From contig NC_061081.1 of the NCBI RefSeq assembly GCF_021917145.1, positions 156,442 to 220,441 on the forward strand: DNA of 64,000 nucleotides, written 5' to 3'. Below the pieces are notes generated by a model. The model saw nothing but the letters and a program-made list of their open reading frames with translations, had not been told where the DNA came from and did no database searches. The translations under genes and the position numbers were made by a program. Source of the DNA: Hypomesus transpacificus (Eukaryota; Chordata; Actinopteri; Osmeriformes; Osmeridae). This document shows positions 11,939 through 22,150 of this stretch, piece after piece (the first letter of the stretch is position 1; every line of letters starts with the position of its first letter).

Positions 11939-12832
11939 TCAAAGTATTGGTCTGAGCATGTAAGATCATTATTATCATGATATAATTGTGTAGAATTAAT
12001 CAAAATTAAAATATATATAAAGTTTGACATTCATACTGATGTATTGCTACACCACATCAAACACACATAATCATAGAAAGATCTAGAACCGTCTGTCAGT
12101 GTTCTCCCAGTGCAGAATACCACAACAGCTGACGGGGAGCATTCGTCATTTTCTTGAAAACAATTTAACACTGAAACCACCCTTCCCTTTTCCTGATATA
12201 TTTGCTGCTCAGGAGCAGGAAGTATTTTTTAGGCAATACAAATTGTGGTAAACCGTCCTGCTGGTAAATTTCTGTAACTTTTCAGCAACAGTAGGAAACC
12301 AAGAACAATTTTTGCTGAGATTTTAACTTCTGTAAAGCTAGCATAACATTTTGGCCTAAGACAGTATTGCTTAAGTTTCCGTTTGCTGACAAACATCTAA
12401 CAAATTTGACTGGTTAACCCTGGTTGTTTTGCCCATACTCCAGGGATTTTCTTCTTTCTTGTCTCAAGCTATGTTTTTAATATTGAGCATCTGTATTAGT
12501 TCTGCAACCTGTTTCCTTTTTTACTTTCTTGTTTATTGAAGAGTTATTTTTTTGACAGACATGAACTATTGAACTAATGATGTAACTGTCTGGAATTACT
12601 GTATAAAAGAGTGCTCAGATCATTACATTTTTAGAGAGCCTTTCCACTCCAAACATCATTTATGGTACAGTTTTAGAACTGTTCCTTGATTTCAAGATTA
12701 AACCAATAAAGACAAATTCTTCTGACCTCAGACATTTAATCATAGAAATTCCACCACATTATCACATCATGATGGACCAAAATCTCTGAGGAATGTTTCC
12801 AGCACCAGGTTTAATCAGAAGATGTAGTGATG
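11939..12832. other. Lectin 5' flank and possible LTR-like remnant
   Basis: 11,893-12,280 is duplicated at 17,507-17,915. Further on, TATAAAA at about 12,602 is followed roughly 105 bp later by AATAAA (about 12,704), the spacing seen in LTR promoters with their poly(A) signal. No LTR borders or internal retroviral genes were found, so the LTR idea is weak. Confidence 0.3.
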
Positions 12833-12834
12833 TA

Positions 12835-13213
12835 CAGTCGTGGCCATAAGGTTTGGCAAATGACAAATGTTGTGTTTTGCTAAGTTTGCTGGTTCAGTAT
12901 TTGAGGAAAATGTTTTTACATGTTTCTATAGAATATTGGAATACAATAAGGAACATTTCATATTTTTTAAAGCATTTTTGGGGAGAACATTTTCTATATA
13001 TGCAAATAGTCCCCTCTTTTACAGCAGTCGATCTGCTCTTATAATCCAATCAGAATGATAGAGTGAATTCACCTGGCTAGAACTAGTTCACACTTTCCTC
13101 TGTGCTGATGATATGATTTACTGAAATTATGCTAGCAGTCATTTTATGCTTAGGTCCAGCAAGCTTTGCAAACACAAAATGTGTGTTGCTCCCAATACTT
13201 TTGGCCACGGCCG
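12835..13213. mobile_element. Tc1/mariner-type MITE
   Basis: The left end reads CAGTCGTGGCCATAAGG and the right end TTTTGGCCACGGCCG, which are imperfect inverted repeats of the familiar fish Tc1 end (CAGTCGTGGCCAAAAG). Both are bordered by TA, the Tc1/mariner target duplication. The element is only about 379 bp and has no transposase frame, so it is an internally deleted derivative. Confidence 0.8.
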
Positions 13214-14325
13214 TACAGAATATACTGTATGCTGAGGGCCTCCTCCTTCAGGTCCAGAAGGCTCTTTAGTCCTTGCAGATCTCACTGCACAGGTTCAAAC
13301 TACAGACTTATTACAGCAATGCATGTTAATTTTGGACTTTGAAATATACAGATGGTGAGGTTGATGACTGACTGATGGTTTCTTGGTGAAATGTGACGAC
13401 TGCTGGGTGACCGGAAGCACAGTTTTACTTTTGTGTCTTTGAATTTGCCTAGCCTAGCTCATCATCCACAGTGAGTGTGTTGGAACGCTGATTTAGCGTT
13501 ACTGGAAGTGTGAGAGAAAAGAGGAAGAAAGTACAGTGGGACAGAGAGCAGGGTTATAATAGGACACAATATTACACTAGGATGACAGACCAACAGCTCC
13601 AATACAGCAATTTGACTGCAAAGAGAGACCAGCTAGAGACCAGTTACAACACCCTGACTGCAGACAGAGACCAGCTAGAGACCAGGTACATCAACCTGAC
13701 TGCAGAGAGAGACCAGCTAGAGACCAATTACAACACCCTGACTGCAGAGAGAGACCAGCTATAGACCAGTTACAACACCCTGACTGCAGATAGAGACAAG
13801 CTAGAGACCAGTTACAACACCCTGACTGCAGAGAGAGACCAGCTAGAGACCAATTACAACACCCTGACTGCAGAGAGAGACCAGTTAGAGACCAGGTACA
13901 TCAACCTGACTGCAGACAGAGACACACTAGAAAGGGAGAGAGACCAGCTGGAAAACAATTACAAGACCCTGATTGCAGAGAGAGACCAGTTGAAGTAAAC
14001 ATCTGACCAGCTGACTGAAAGAATCAGAGGTAAAAAAAGAAGAAGCTGATATTAGTTTTATTTAAAATAAATTTAGGAGTTGAAACATTTAACTGGTTTG
14101 TTCCTATTTGTTCTATTCCATGTCATCTGTTTTCCCAAGGTATTGTTAAAACTTGTCCACAAGGATGGTTGAAGTTTGGCACCAGTTGTTACTATATCTC
14201 CACTGAGAAGAGAACCTGGAAGGAGAGCAGACAGGACTGTCTGAACAGAGGAGCAGACCTGGTGGTCATAAACAGCCGAGAGGAACAGGTGAGAGTAACA
14301 ATAGACAATTAAACATGAATCATGT

Positions 14326-14326
14326 G

Positions 14327-14415
<89 letters not shown>
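14326..14415. repeat. (CA)n microsatellite
   Basis: About 90 bp of CA dinucleotides with a single interruption, located exactly between a lectin exon and its inverted copy. Confidence 0.95.
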
Positions 14416-14417
<2 letters not shown>

Positions 14418-14708
14418 GTTCCTCTCTGCTGCCTATAACCACCAGGTCTGCTCCTCTGTTTAGACAGTCCTGTCTGCTCTCCTTCCAGGTTCTATTCTCA
14501 GTAGAGAGATAATAACAGCTATAGCCAGACTTAGTCCATCCTTGGAAACAGGTCTTCTCTGGTTATATATTTTTCAATGCAGACATGCGTGGGAAAGGTG
14601 GTCAGAAATGACAAAGGAGAACAAGTACTGGAGTTTCAACTCTGGGACTGAATAGAAATTAGGGCTTGTTAGCTTACCTCTGATTCTTGAAGTCATTTGG
14701 TCTGACCA
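14416..14708 (-). pseudogene. Inverted C-type lectin exon fragment
   Basis: On the minus strand 14,416 to about 14,560 repeats the first lectin-domain exon (CFQGW, then [17 protein letters not shown], ending REEQ followed by a GTG donor). Near 14,677-14,708 lies a copy of the stalk end with its donor. It is a partial third lectin copy lying head-on inside the intron of the plus-strand pseudogene, so the two exon copies form a long inverted repeat around the (CA)n tract. Confidence 0.7.
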
Positions 14709-15269
14709 TGTTACATGATTGTATTATCTGGGCAATTATAATAATTGATAGTATTGTTTGTCTTGCACCCTAGAGTTTTCACCTTAGTTTTGGGACAACA
14801 GTCTGGATTGGTCTGACTGACAAAGATACAGAGGGAACCTGGACCTGGGTGGACAAATCACTGACCAATGTATCACCAAAGTAAGACAGTTGAATAAAGT
14901 GCTGATTTGACTTTAGTAAAATGTTCATTCTGTAAATCATATGATTATGAGGATAATGAATGAGAGGAATTTTCTCTGTGTGTGGTCGGCAGATTCTGGG
15001 CAGACGGGGAGCCAAATGACGCACACAACGAAGGGGAAGATTGCGCCCAGATTTACTTCCTTGCAAGAAAACCATTAATGTCCTGGAATGATATACCATG
15101 CAGTGCCAAAAATAATGCAGTCTGTGAGAAACAGGCCTAATTTGACAGGTACAAGACCAGACAGTAATAGTGAGAATAGAGAAAAACATTTATTATGGGG
15201 GTTGGTTTAGGTTTGAGTGTCCTGTTTTCTTCATCAAGGTGCATGAAATGGAAAATAGTCAGTTTTGGT

Positions 15270-15800
15270 GATTTTTAGGGTTCCTCCGTCAGGAGGACCT
15301 TATTGTGTTTGTTGGTATTATTATTATTATTCTACTAATTTATCTCATGAACACATTGGTAAAAAGTTTTGAAATTTGGCATATTGATACAACATGCCAC
15401 AACTACGGCCCAAACACAGACTGGCCCACATCAGACCATAGGGGGCGCCACAGGAAACGCCCAAAAGTCCGATTTTCAAAGTGATCCACCCCCATTGCTC
15501 CAATTCTTCTGAAACTTGGTGTGCATGCCTTGTTTCTCATGGCTAACAAAAAAGCCTCAAGGAACCATAAGATCCGCCTGATTTATTTTCCTGTACAGTG
15601 AAAATTTGGGAGAACCTTCAAAATACCTCTTCTCTTGAACCAAAGGTCAAATTAACTTGAGATTTTGTACAAATATGTATCATTGACATATTTAAAAACG
15701 TTACTTATAGCAATAAGTAAAATAAAATACAAAATGGCTGAAAGGGGTGTATTTATATAAATGTCCACATTGCCTCAATATGTTTGTGTCACTAAATCAA
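15270..15800. repeat. Dispersed repeat, unclassified
   Basis: Begins with GGGTTCCTCCGTCAGGAGG and an ATT run, then sequence resembling a repeat seen widely in fish genomes (motifs such as GGGGGCGCCACAGGAAACG). No coding capacity or clear ends visible. Class assignment is not possible by eye. Confidence 0.4.
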
Positions 15801-15949
15801 ATGTCATTTTGAATGATGGGTTTTCAAACCTAATAGACTTTAAGGTGACATGCCTCTGAAGAACCATAACAATTTCACCTTGATATGTCAAAATATGACT
15901 GAATTACAGCTTTTTGAACTTGGACCAAATCTATGGAAGCAAATCGTGA

Positions 15950-16485
15950 CCAAAATTCAAATGAAAATGCATTTCCAGAAATGCATTTTCATTTTAAGAA
16001 TGTGGCTGCATTATTTGACTCATAAATCAAATTAGTATTCAATCATCCTATTTGCATTTTCATTTTCTTCTTTAAGACTGCTCATTCTTTCCCTTAATTA
16101 AAATGAAAACGAAAAAGACATTTGAAATTTAATTTTCAAAATATGCCCCAGCAAATAGATACCAAAATTCAATTTGAAATGTAAAATTTGAAAATGAAAA
16201 TGCATTTCCAGAAATGCATTTTCATTTTAAGAACGTGGCTGCAAAATCGTGACCACAATTCAAATTCAAATGCATTTCCAGAATTGCATTTTCATTTTCA
16301 AGAACGTGGCTGCAAAATCGTGACCACAATTCAAATTCAAATGCATTTCCAGAAATGCATTTTCATTTTAAGAACGTGGCTGCAAAATCGTGACCACAAT
16401 TCAAATTCAAATGTATTTCCAGAAATGCATTTTCATTTTAAGAATGTGGCTGCATTATTTGACTCATAAATCAAATTAGTACTGA
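15950..16485. repeat. 70-bp tandem repeat of near-palindromic units
   Basis: Four consecutive units with a 70-71 bp period start at about 16,201, 16,271, 16,342 and 16,412, with a fifth at about 15,968. Each holds the near-palindrome TGCATTTCCAGAAATGCA flanked by AAAA/TTTT and followed by AAGAACGTGGCTGC. The last unit and the outlying one share a following block ending AAATCAAATTAGTA. The 93-codon open frame over it is a repeat artefact. It probably forms a subterminal region of the neighbouring decayed transposon. Confidence 0.75.
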
Positions 16486-16738
16486 TTAGTACTGAGCGGA
16501 CATTGCATTTTCATTTTCATGTTCTGCCCGCAAAGAACTGCCCATAATTCGAAAACGAAAATGCATTCTGAGCGGCGCAGTAGAGTGACGTCAGTAGCCG
16601 CTCTTCTTCAGCTCCCTGCTGACCGAGCTACCCATCTTGTTCGGTAGGGGGCGGTGTGCACATACGCATTGCATTACATGACAAATGTGCCGGGAAATTG
16701 ATTGAATTGCTGGGTCTTTAGAGGACGCATCACAGATC

Positions 16739-17396
16739 ATGGCGCTCCCTCAAATTGTGCAGACACTGATAGAATTAGCTGAGCTGGTAGAAACTAATAA
16801 TATATCTGAGTCTGATGCCCGTGACCGAGTAGAACAAGTCACAGAGAGCTTGGCTGCATACTCTGCCGTCACAGACGTACACATTAATGAGGTTGCCATA
16901 GTAAACCTCTCTTCAGTCCTGGAACGGCTGGATGCTGTGGAGCCTCAAATGGGACGGGGACGACCAACCATCCACATCCCGTTCGAGTCCATCGAAAACT
17001 ATTTATTAAATGGTCTACTTTTTCCTGTGAAAGCAAGCTGTTTCACCTTTGGCCCGGTTCAGACAAAATCTGAATTTCCGCAATCTGAATTTGAATTTCC
17101 GCAATCTGAATTTCAAGAATCTGAATTCATGCAATCTGAATTTTAGAATGTTTTATTTTTGGATCAAAATAATTCAGTTGTATTAAATTTGGCATACAAA
17201 TAATTCAGATATTATATATTCAACAGCAATATATTTCAGTTTTATGAAATTCGAGACACAAATATTATTTATTAAAAAAACTATTTATTAAATGGTTTAA
17301 AAATAAAGGACATAGCGGAGCTGTTGTCGGCCACCAGACCATCCGTCGGAGGATGCAAAGCAACGGATTTACGGAGCTAGAAAGCTGACAAAAGTA
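16739..17396 (+). pseudogene. Decayed transposase-like gene, N-terminal part
   Basis: ATG at 16,739 opens MALPQIVQTLIELAEL and continues to RGRPTIHIPFESIENYLLNG, resembling the N-terminal and helix-turn-helix region of integrase-like transposon proteins that are abundant in fish. The frame is then broken at 17,015. It resumes after 17,296 with LKIKDIAELLSATRPSV and, one frameshift later, RRRMQSNGFTEL, as expected for the recognition helix. The 18-bp sequence AACTATTTATTAAATGGT stands at both sides of the interruption (16,997-17,014 and 17,279-17,296). The catalytic part is absent. Identification rests on recalled family resemblance, so it is moderate. Confidence 0.5.
17209..17266 (+). repeat. 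Left arm of 58-bp perfect inverted repeat
   Basis: This segment is the exact reverse complement of 17,423-17,480, with 156 bp between the arms. It lies in the sequence that interrupts the transposase-like frame. Confidence 0.85.
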
Positions 17397-17422
17397 TCTG
17401 AATTTGAATATGAAAGATCTGA

Positions 17423-17480
17423 AATATTTGTGTCTCGAATTTCATAAAACTGAAATATATTGCTGTTGAATATATAATAT
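17423..17480 (-). repeat. Right arm of 58-bp perfect inverted repeat
   Basis: Reverse complement of 17,209-17,266. It follows the end of the transposase-like remnant and directly precedes the duplicated lectin 5' segment. Confidence 0.85.
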
Positions 17481-17506
17481 TTTATATATAAATGTTAACC
17501 AACAGC

Positions 17507-17915
17507 CTGGAGGGGCTCCTCCCTCTCTGCTGAGAGACTGAATCACAGGGTTTCATTATAAGTTTGGCCTCAGCATGTACGATCATTACTATTATGATAT
17601 CGTTATGTAGAATTAATAAAATGTAAAACATATATAAACTGTTGTCATAGCTAATGAATTGCTACCCTATATAAACACCCATAATCGTATTGAGATTTGG
17701 GTTAATCTGTCAGTGTTCTCCCAGTGCAGAGAGCACTTTAGCGTCATTTTATTTAAGACAAAAAATATATGTAACTAAAACACGGGAAGCAACCTCGCCC
17801 TTTCATGATAAATGTGCTGCTCAGCAGTACAAACAGTCTTTTATTAGAGGTGACACTTCCTCAAGTTGTGGTAAAACGTGCTGCCAGTGGATTTATAAAA
17901 CACAGAACTAACTGT
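17507..17915 (-). pseudogene. Duplicated lectin 5' end fragment
   Basis: Direct duplicate of 11,893-12,280, including the start segment MKPCDSVSQQRGRSPS on the minus strand (ATG at 17,556). It breaks off after the codons for SRL, exactly where the other copy is interrupted by the MITE, and runs into unrelated sequence. The transmembrane exon is missing. Confidence 0.65.
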
Positions 17916-18091
17916 TTGAAGGAAGTGTAAAATGGCACATCTATCATGTAGAAAATTTTTTTTTTTGAAGACATATTTTTGGATAGATGAACAAAATATA
18001 GGGCACATAGAAGAGAAAGAGAGGGGAAGACATGCAGAAATGGTCCGAGCCAGAATTCAACCCTTACTTCAAAACATCAGCCCATTTGATG

Positions 18092-18245
18092 TCAAATCAA
18101 ATCAAACTTTATTCATATAGCACATTTCATTTCATACCAGATGGCAATACAATACGATTTAAGAGAGCAAAAGAGGGGAGGCAAACACTTGTGTTTGACA
18201 CTAATTTGCCAGAGGGAAGCAAAAAATCAGATCATCCATTTGGGC
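18092..18245 (-). mobile_element. LINE 3' tail fragment
   Basis: (CAAAT)n-type tail at 18,092-18,106 followed by AAACTTTATTCATATAGC, the common 3' end of fish L2/CR1-group LINEs read on the other strand. Only about 150 bp remains, as in a heavily 5'-truncated insertion. It abuts the tail of the longer element. Confidence 0.55.
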
Positions 18246-21200
18246 CAAATCAAATCAAATCAAATCAAATCAAATTTATTTGTATAGCCCTTTTTACACG
18301 CAAGCATGTCACAGAGGGCTTCACATGCGCCCATAGAACTGCCCCTCAACCAACCTAAACCCTCAAGGAAGACAAGGAAAAACTCCCAGAAAAACTCCCA
18401 CCGGGAGAAAAAATGGAAGAAACCTTGGGAGGAGCAATTCAGAGAGGGATCCCCTCCTCCAGAGACGGTTGGTAAGAGAGAGGAGCAGAACACAAGCTAA
18501 ACATAGTCATACAGTGTCAATGGGTTTTGAAACACCAAAATCCATTGTTCGGCTTTATAGACGTTGGATGGGACCGGGAAACTCGCTGTTGGCCGTCATG
18601 GAGACTGGATTCCGGGTGACGACCTGGTTCAGCGTTGGCAGACCGACGACCAAGCAGGTCCTGACAGCTCAAACCCCCCACACCACAGGGAATGTGTGGG
18701 GGGGGGACAGAGAGGAGAGCAGGGATTAGAGAATGCCAGGAGCAGCTAACAGTTACAGTCAAAATAGAATGAGATCCCCACCGGTCAAGTGTGGACTAGT
18801 GCAGCAATTTAACAGAGCAAAAAGGGTATTTGATGCAGCCCCACACACCAAAACAACGACAGCCCCCCTCAGTTGGAACATGAAATCTGTTCCAGGGGAA
18901 AGAACTCTAAAGTAGGTTATACTTATACGAATAAGGATGAAAACAGCCAGTCCCCCGTTGTCTCCAACTAGTAATAAAAACTATAACAGTAACAATATAC
19001 AGCAACGGAACTATAATAATAATAATACTAACAATATACAGTAACAGGTTTACTTTATTTGTAACATCTAGCTGGGCAATGTGAACATAAGCTATAATTA
19101 AAATTTAAAAGTTACATGTGATACACACATAGGCAAGCACACATCCCAGGTTTACATAGAAAGTACACACATACTTCCCTTTAACAATCATAGAATTGAC
19201 TAAACAAGAACGTTTTTAATCTAGTTTTAAATGTCGAGACAGTATCAGCTTCCTTAATTGAGATGGGTAATTTGTTCCAAAGAAGAGGTGCTCTATATGA
19301 GAACGCCCTACCTCCAGCAGTTTTTTTCTTAACTTTGGGTATTACCAGATAGCCGGCATTTTGAGATCTTAGAGACCTTGCGGGGCAATAGGGTGCAAGG
19401 AGACCGGAGAGGTACAGTGGTGCCAATCCATGCAGAGATTTGTAAGTTAGTAGTAGAACTTTGAAATCAGCTCTGGCTTGGATAGGGAGCCAGTGTAAAG
19501 AGATAAGAGTCGATGTTATATGATCAAACTTTCTAGTTTTAGTCAATAGTCTAGCAGCAGCATTTTGCACCCGCTGTAAGTTTTTTAGGTAGGTAATTGG
19601 GAGGCCAGAGAACAACACATTGCAGTAGTCCAATCGGGACGTAACAAAAGCATGTATTAGTTTTTCAGCATCATCCTTTGAGAGGAATTTTCGTATTTTG
19701 GCAATATTACGTAGATGGAAAAATGCTGTTCTGGTGATTTGCTTAATATGGTACTCAAATGAAAGGTCTGGGTCCATTGTGACTCCCAGATTTTTTACCA
19801 GCTGGCTTTGAGATACTTTGACGCCGTCTAAGTCTAAGGTTAGATGGGATAAATTATTTCGGTGTTTTTTCGGACCAAAAATTTGAACCTCGGTTTTATC
19901 CGAATTAAGAAGAAGGAAATTTGCAGTCATCCAAGTTTTCAACCCGGAAACACAGGTTTCCATAGCATGTGGAAATTCTCCCGGCTTTATAGACATGTAT
20001 AGCTGAGTATCATCTGCATAGCAGTGAAAATCTACCCCAAAACTTCTAATTATGTTTCCTAAAGGCAACATATAGAGTGAAAATAACAGAGGGCCTAAAA
20101 CTGAACCCTGTGGTACTCCGTATTTTACAATGGAGCTCCTGGATGAGCAACCATCATAGTGGACATATTGTGATCTATCAGATAGATACGATCTGAACCA
20201 CTGAAGTGAAGTACCAGAAATCCCAACATAGTTCTCCATACGTTCCAGGAGAATCTCATGATCTACAGTGTCAAAAGCTGCACTTAGGTCTAGAAGAACA
20301 AGGACAGAGCTAAAGCCCGCGTCAGAGGCTAATAATAGATCATTGACTACCTTGGCTAATGCAGTTTCAGTGCTGTGGTGAAGACGAAATCCAGACTGGA
20401 GAGGTTCATAGAGCTGATTTGAGGAGAGGTGCTCAGTGAGCTGTTTTGCCACAGCTTTTTCCAAAATTTTGGAGAGAGATGGCAAATTTGAAATGGGCCT
20501 GTAATTGCTAAGACAACCTGGATCCAGGTTTGGTTTTTTAAGAAGGGGCTTGATAATAGCTTGTTTGAAATCGTCAGGGACTTGTCCAGTTACAAGAGAT
20601 TCATTAATAATACTAAGCATGGGCGGTCCAATAATATGGAGAAGTTCCCTACAAAGTTTGGCAGGGAGGGGATCGAGAAGGCAGCTAGTGGGTTTCGAGG
20701 AATCTATCAGCTTGATGAATGCTTCCATAGAAATAGGGTTAAAGTGAGTGAGAGTCTCAACATGCAGAATGCTGGGTACAGAGGGAAAATCAGTGTTGAT
20801 GGCCACTCCTCCAGGACTAGTCTGTAGTTTGTCCCTTATTGCATAGATTTTTTGGTCAAAGAAATCTAAGAAATCATTGGGAGAGAGATCTGAACTAACA
20901 CAGAGTGTACTTTTCTTAGTGAGTTTTGCAACAGTATGAAATAGGAACTTAGTGTTGTGTTTGTTCTTACTAATCAACTTAGAGAAATATTCTGATCTGG
21001 ACCTGATGAGGACTTGCTTGTACTCTATTTGGCTGTCCTTCCAGGCCAGGCGGAAAACCTCCAATTTAGTGGTACGCCACTTACGCTCTAATTTTCTAGT
21101 GGACCTCTTGAGAGTGCGGGTTTCCTCTGAATACCATGGAGCCAGTTTCTTGTCTATTCTTTTCCTTGGTTTGAGTGGAGCAACAGAATCTAGGGATTGC

Positions 21201-22150
21201 TGAAGAACCAAATTCAGATCCCTTGTTTTAGCATTTAATGATTTATTCGGGACATCAAGTGCTTCTAGTGCAGCGGGTAGAATACTAGCCAGTTCCAGAG
21301 CTGTATTTGGGGTTAAGCAGCGGCTAATAGAAATATTCTGGGTGCCTCCAAGGCTCTGGCAGAGATCCATTTTAAAGGTTACCAGGCAGTGGTCTGATAA
21401 TATAGGATTGTGGGTATGAACAATGACATCACTAATCTTGATTCCCCGCGTGAGAACTAAATCCAATGTATGCGAGTGAAGATGGGTAGGTTTAGAAACC
21501 ACCTGAGTGAGACCTGTGGAATCCATAAGAGCAGTAAAGGCCTTACTTAGAGGATCTTTTGGGTCATCGACATGAATGTTAAAATCACCCATAATTAAGA
21601 TATTGTCAGTGTATGTCACAAGATCAGCACTAAAATCAGCAAATTCCTCAAGGAAGAGGGAGTATGGGCCAGGGGGCCGGTATAGAGTAACTATACAAAA
21701 CGAAGGAGGGGGGGCAACAGTAGTAGAATTAGTCCTTTTTAAAGTAGTTGGTGGTTTCATACAAATTATCTCAAATGATTTAAAGGTATTGACAGATTTT
21801 AGGCTGAGGTTGAAGCTAGCTTTATATAACATAGCAACACCACCACCTTTCTTTGAAACACGAGGGATGTGTGAATTCGCAAAATCAGGAGGCGAAGCTT
21901 CATTCAGGGGGAAATATTCATCAGGTTTTAGCCAGGTTTCGGTGAAACCAATCAGGTCCAGGCTGCAGTCAGACATCAGATCATTAATCAAAACGGCCTT
22001 TGTGGATAGAGATCTGATGTTTAGGAGCCCAACATTCCAGTATGGGTTTTTGGCAGCTTTAGACGTAGATAATACTTCTGAAAAGGTGGCACTGTTATCA
22101 AGAAACTGAGTTGGAAGAGCAACGGGTGAGCAAGGCTGAATATATATTAA
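18246..22150 (-). mobile_element. L2/CR1-group non-LTR retrotransposon
   Basis: A minus-strand LINE of about 3.9 kb. The 3' end is the (CAAAT)n array at 18,246-18,275 (GATTT repeats in element sense), followed by an approximately 900-bp 3' UTR, then the long endonuclease/reverse-transcriptase frame. Microsatellite-like tails in place of poly(A) are usual for the CR1/L2 group. No ORF1 and no full 5' UTR are visible, so it is 5'-truncated or an ORF2-only element. Confidence 0.75.
19181..21991 (-). CDS. LINE endonuclease/reverse transcriptase, near-complete
   Basis: A 936-codon open frame; the frame stays open upstream to a TAA near 22,150 without an ATG, and that extra part encodes [10 protein letters not shown], the usual start of the endonuclease. 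The APE-type endonuclease comes first, with [29 protein letters not shown] and LSDHC. The reverse transcriptase follows in the middle, with [33 protein letters not shown] and CYADDTQLY, so the catalytic aspartates are present. The C-terminal part holds the LWNKLP and [11 protein letters not shown] region common to the L2/CR1 group. There is no internal stop or frameshift, so insertion was recent. The lack of a proper start argues that it cannot act alone. The protein nicks DNA and copies element RNA at the target. Confidence 0.85.
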   Translation of the reverse strand: MINDLMSDCSLDLIGFTETWLKPDEYFPLNEASPPDFANSHIPRVSKKGGGVAMLYKASFNLSLKSVNTFKSFEIICMKPPTTLKRTNSTTVAPPPSFCIVTLYRPPGPYSLFLEEFADFSADLVTYTDNILIMGDFNIHVDDPKDPLSKAFTALMDSTGLTQVVSKPTHLHSHTLDLVLTRGIKISDVIVHTHNPILSDHCLVTFKMDLCQSLGGTQNISISRCLTPNTALELASILPAALEALDVPNKSLNAKTRDLNLVLQQSLDSVAPLKPRKRIDKKLAPWYSEETRTLKRSTRKLERKWRTTKLEVFRLAWKDSQIEYKQVLIRSRSEYFSKLISKNKHNTKFLFHTVAKLTKKSTLCVSSDLSPNDFLDFFDQKIYAIRDKLQTSPGGVAINTDFPSVPSILHVETLTHFNPISMEAFIKLIDSSKPTSCLLDPLPAKLCRELLHIIGPPMLSIINESLVTGQVPDDFKQAIIKPLLKKPNLDPGCLSNYRPISNLPSLSKILEKAVAKQLTEHLSSNQLYEPLQSGFRLHHSTETALAKVVNDLLLASDAGFSSVLVLLDLSAAFDTVDHEILLERMENYVGISGTSLQWFRSYLSDRSQYVHYDGCSSRSSIVKYGVPQGSVLGPLLFSLYMLPLGNIIRSFGVDFHCYADDTQLYMSIKPGEFPHAMETCVSGLKTWMTANFLLLNSDKTEVQIFGPKKHRNNLSHLTLDLDGVKVSQSQLVKNLGVTMDPDLSFEYHIKQITRTAFFHLRNIAKIRKFLSKDDAEKLIHAFVTSRLDYCNVLFSGLPITYLKNLQRVQNAAARLLTKTRKFDHITSTLISLHWLPIQARADFKVLLLTYKSLHGLAPLYLSGLLAPYCPARSLRSQNAGYLVIPKVKKKTAGGRAFSYRAPLLWNKLPISIKEADTVSTFKTRLKTFLFSQFYDC

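Larger units (their letters stand above)
13510..15140 (+). pseudogene. C-type lectin (CD209-like) pseudogene copy
   Basis: Plus-strand paralogue of the lectin at 9,497-11,938. Stalk 13,590-14,027 with the same 14-residue heptad units, then lectin-domain exons 14140-14288, 14774-14880 and 14993-15140, the middle one equal in length to its counterpart in the other copy. The domain keeps CPQGW, WIGLTD, EPN and WND and ends at TAA 15,138-15,140. The stalk carries two in-frame stops: TAG at 13,762-13,764 where sister units have GAG, and TAA near 13,998 where the other copy has CAA. No transmembrane exon was found upstream. An inverted lectin exon copy sits in its first lectin-domain intron. The stops and missing 5' end mark it as a pseudogene, though the lectin domain itself is still open. 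Confidence 0.7.

Noticed and set aside
16188-16469. 93-codon open frame
   Set aside because: Covers only the 70-bp tandem repeat and repeats the same peptide four times.
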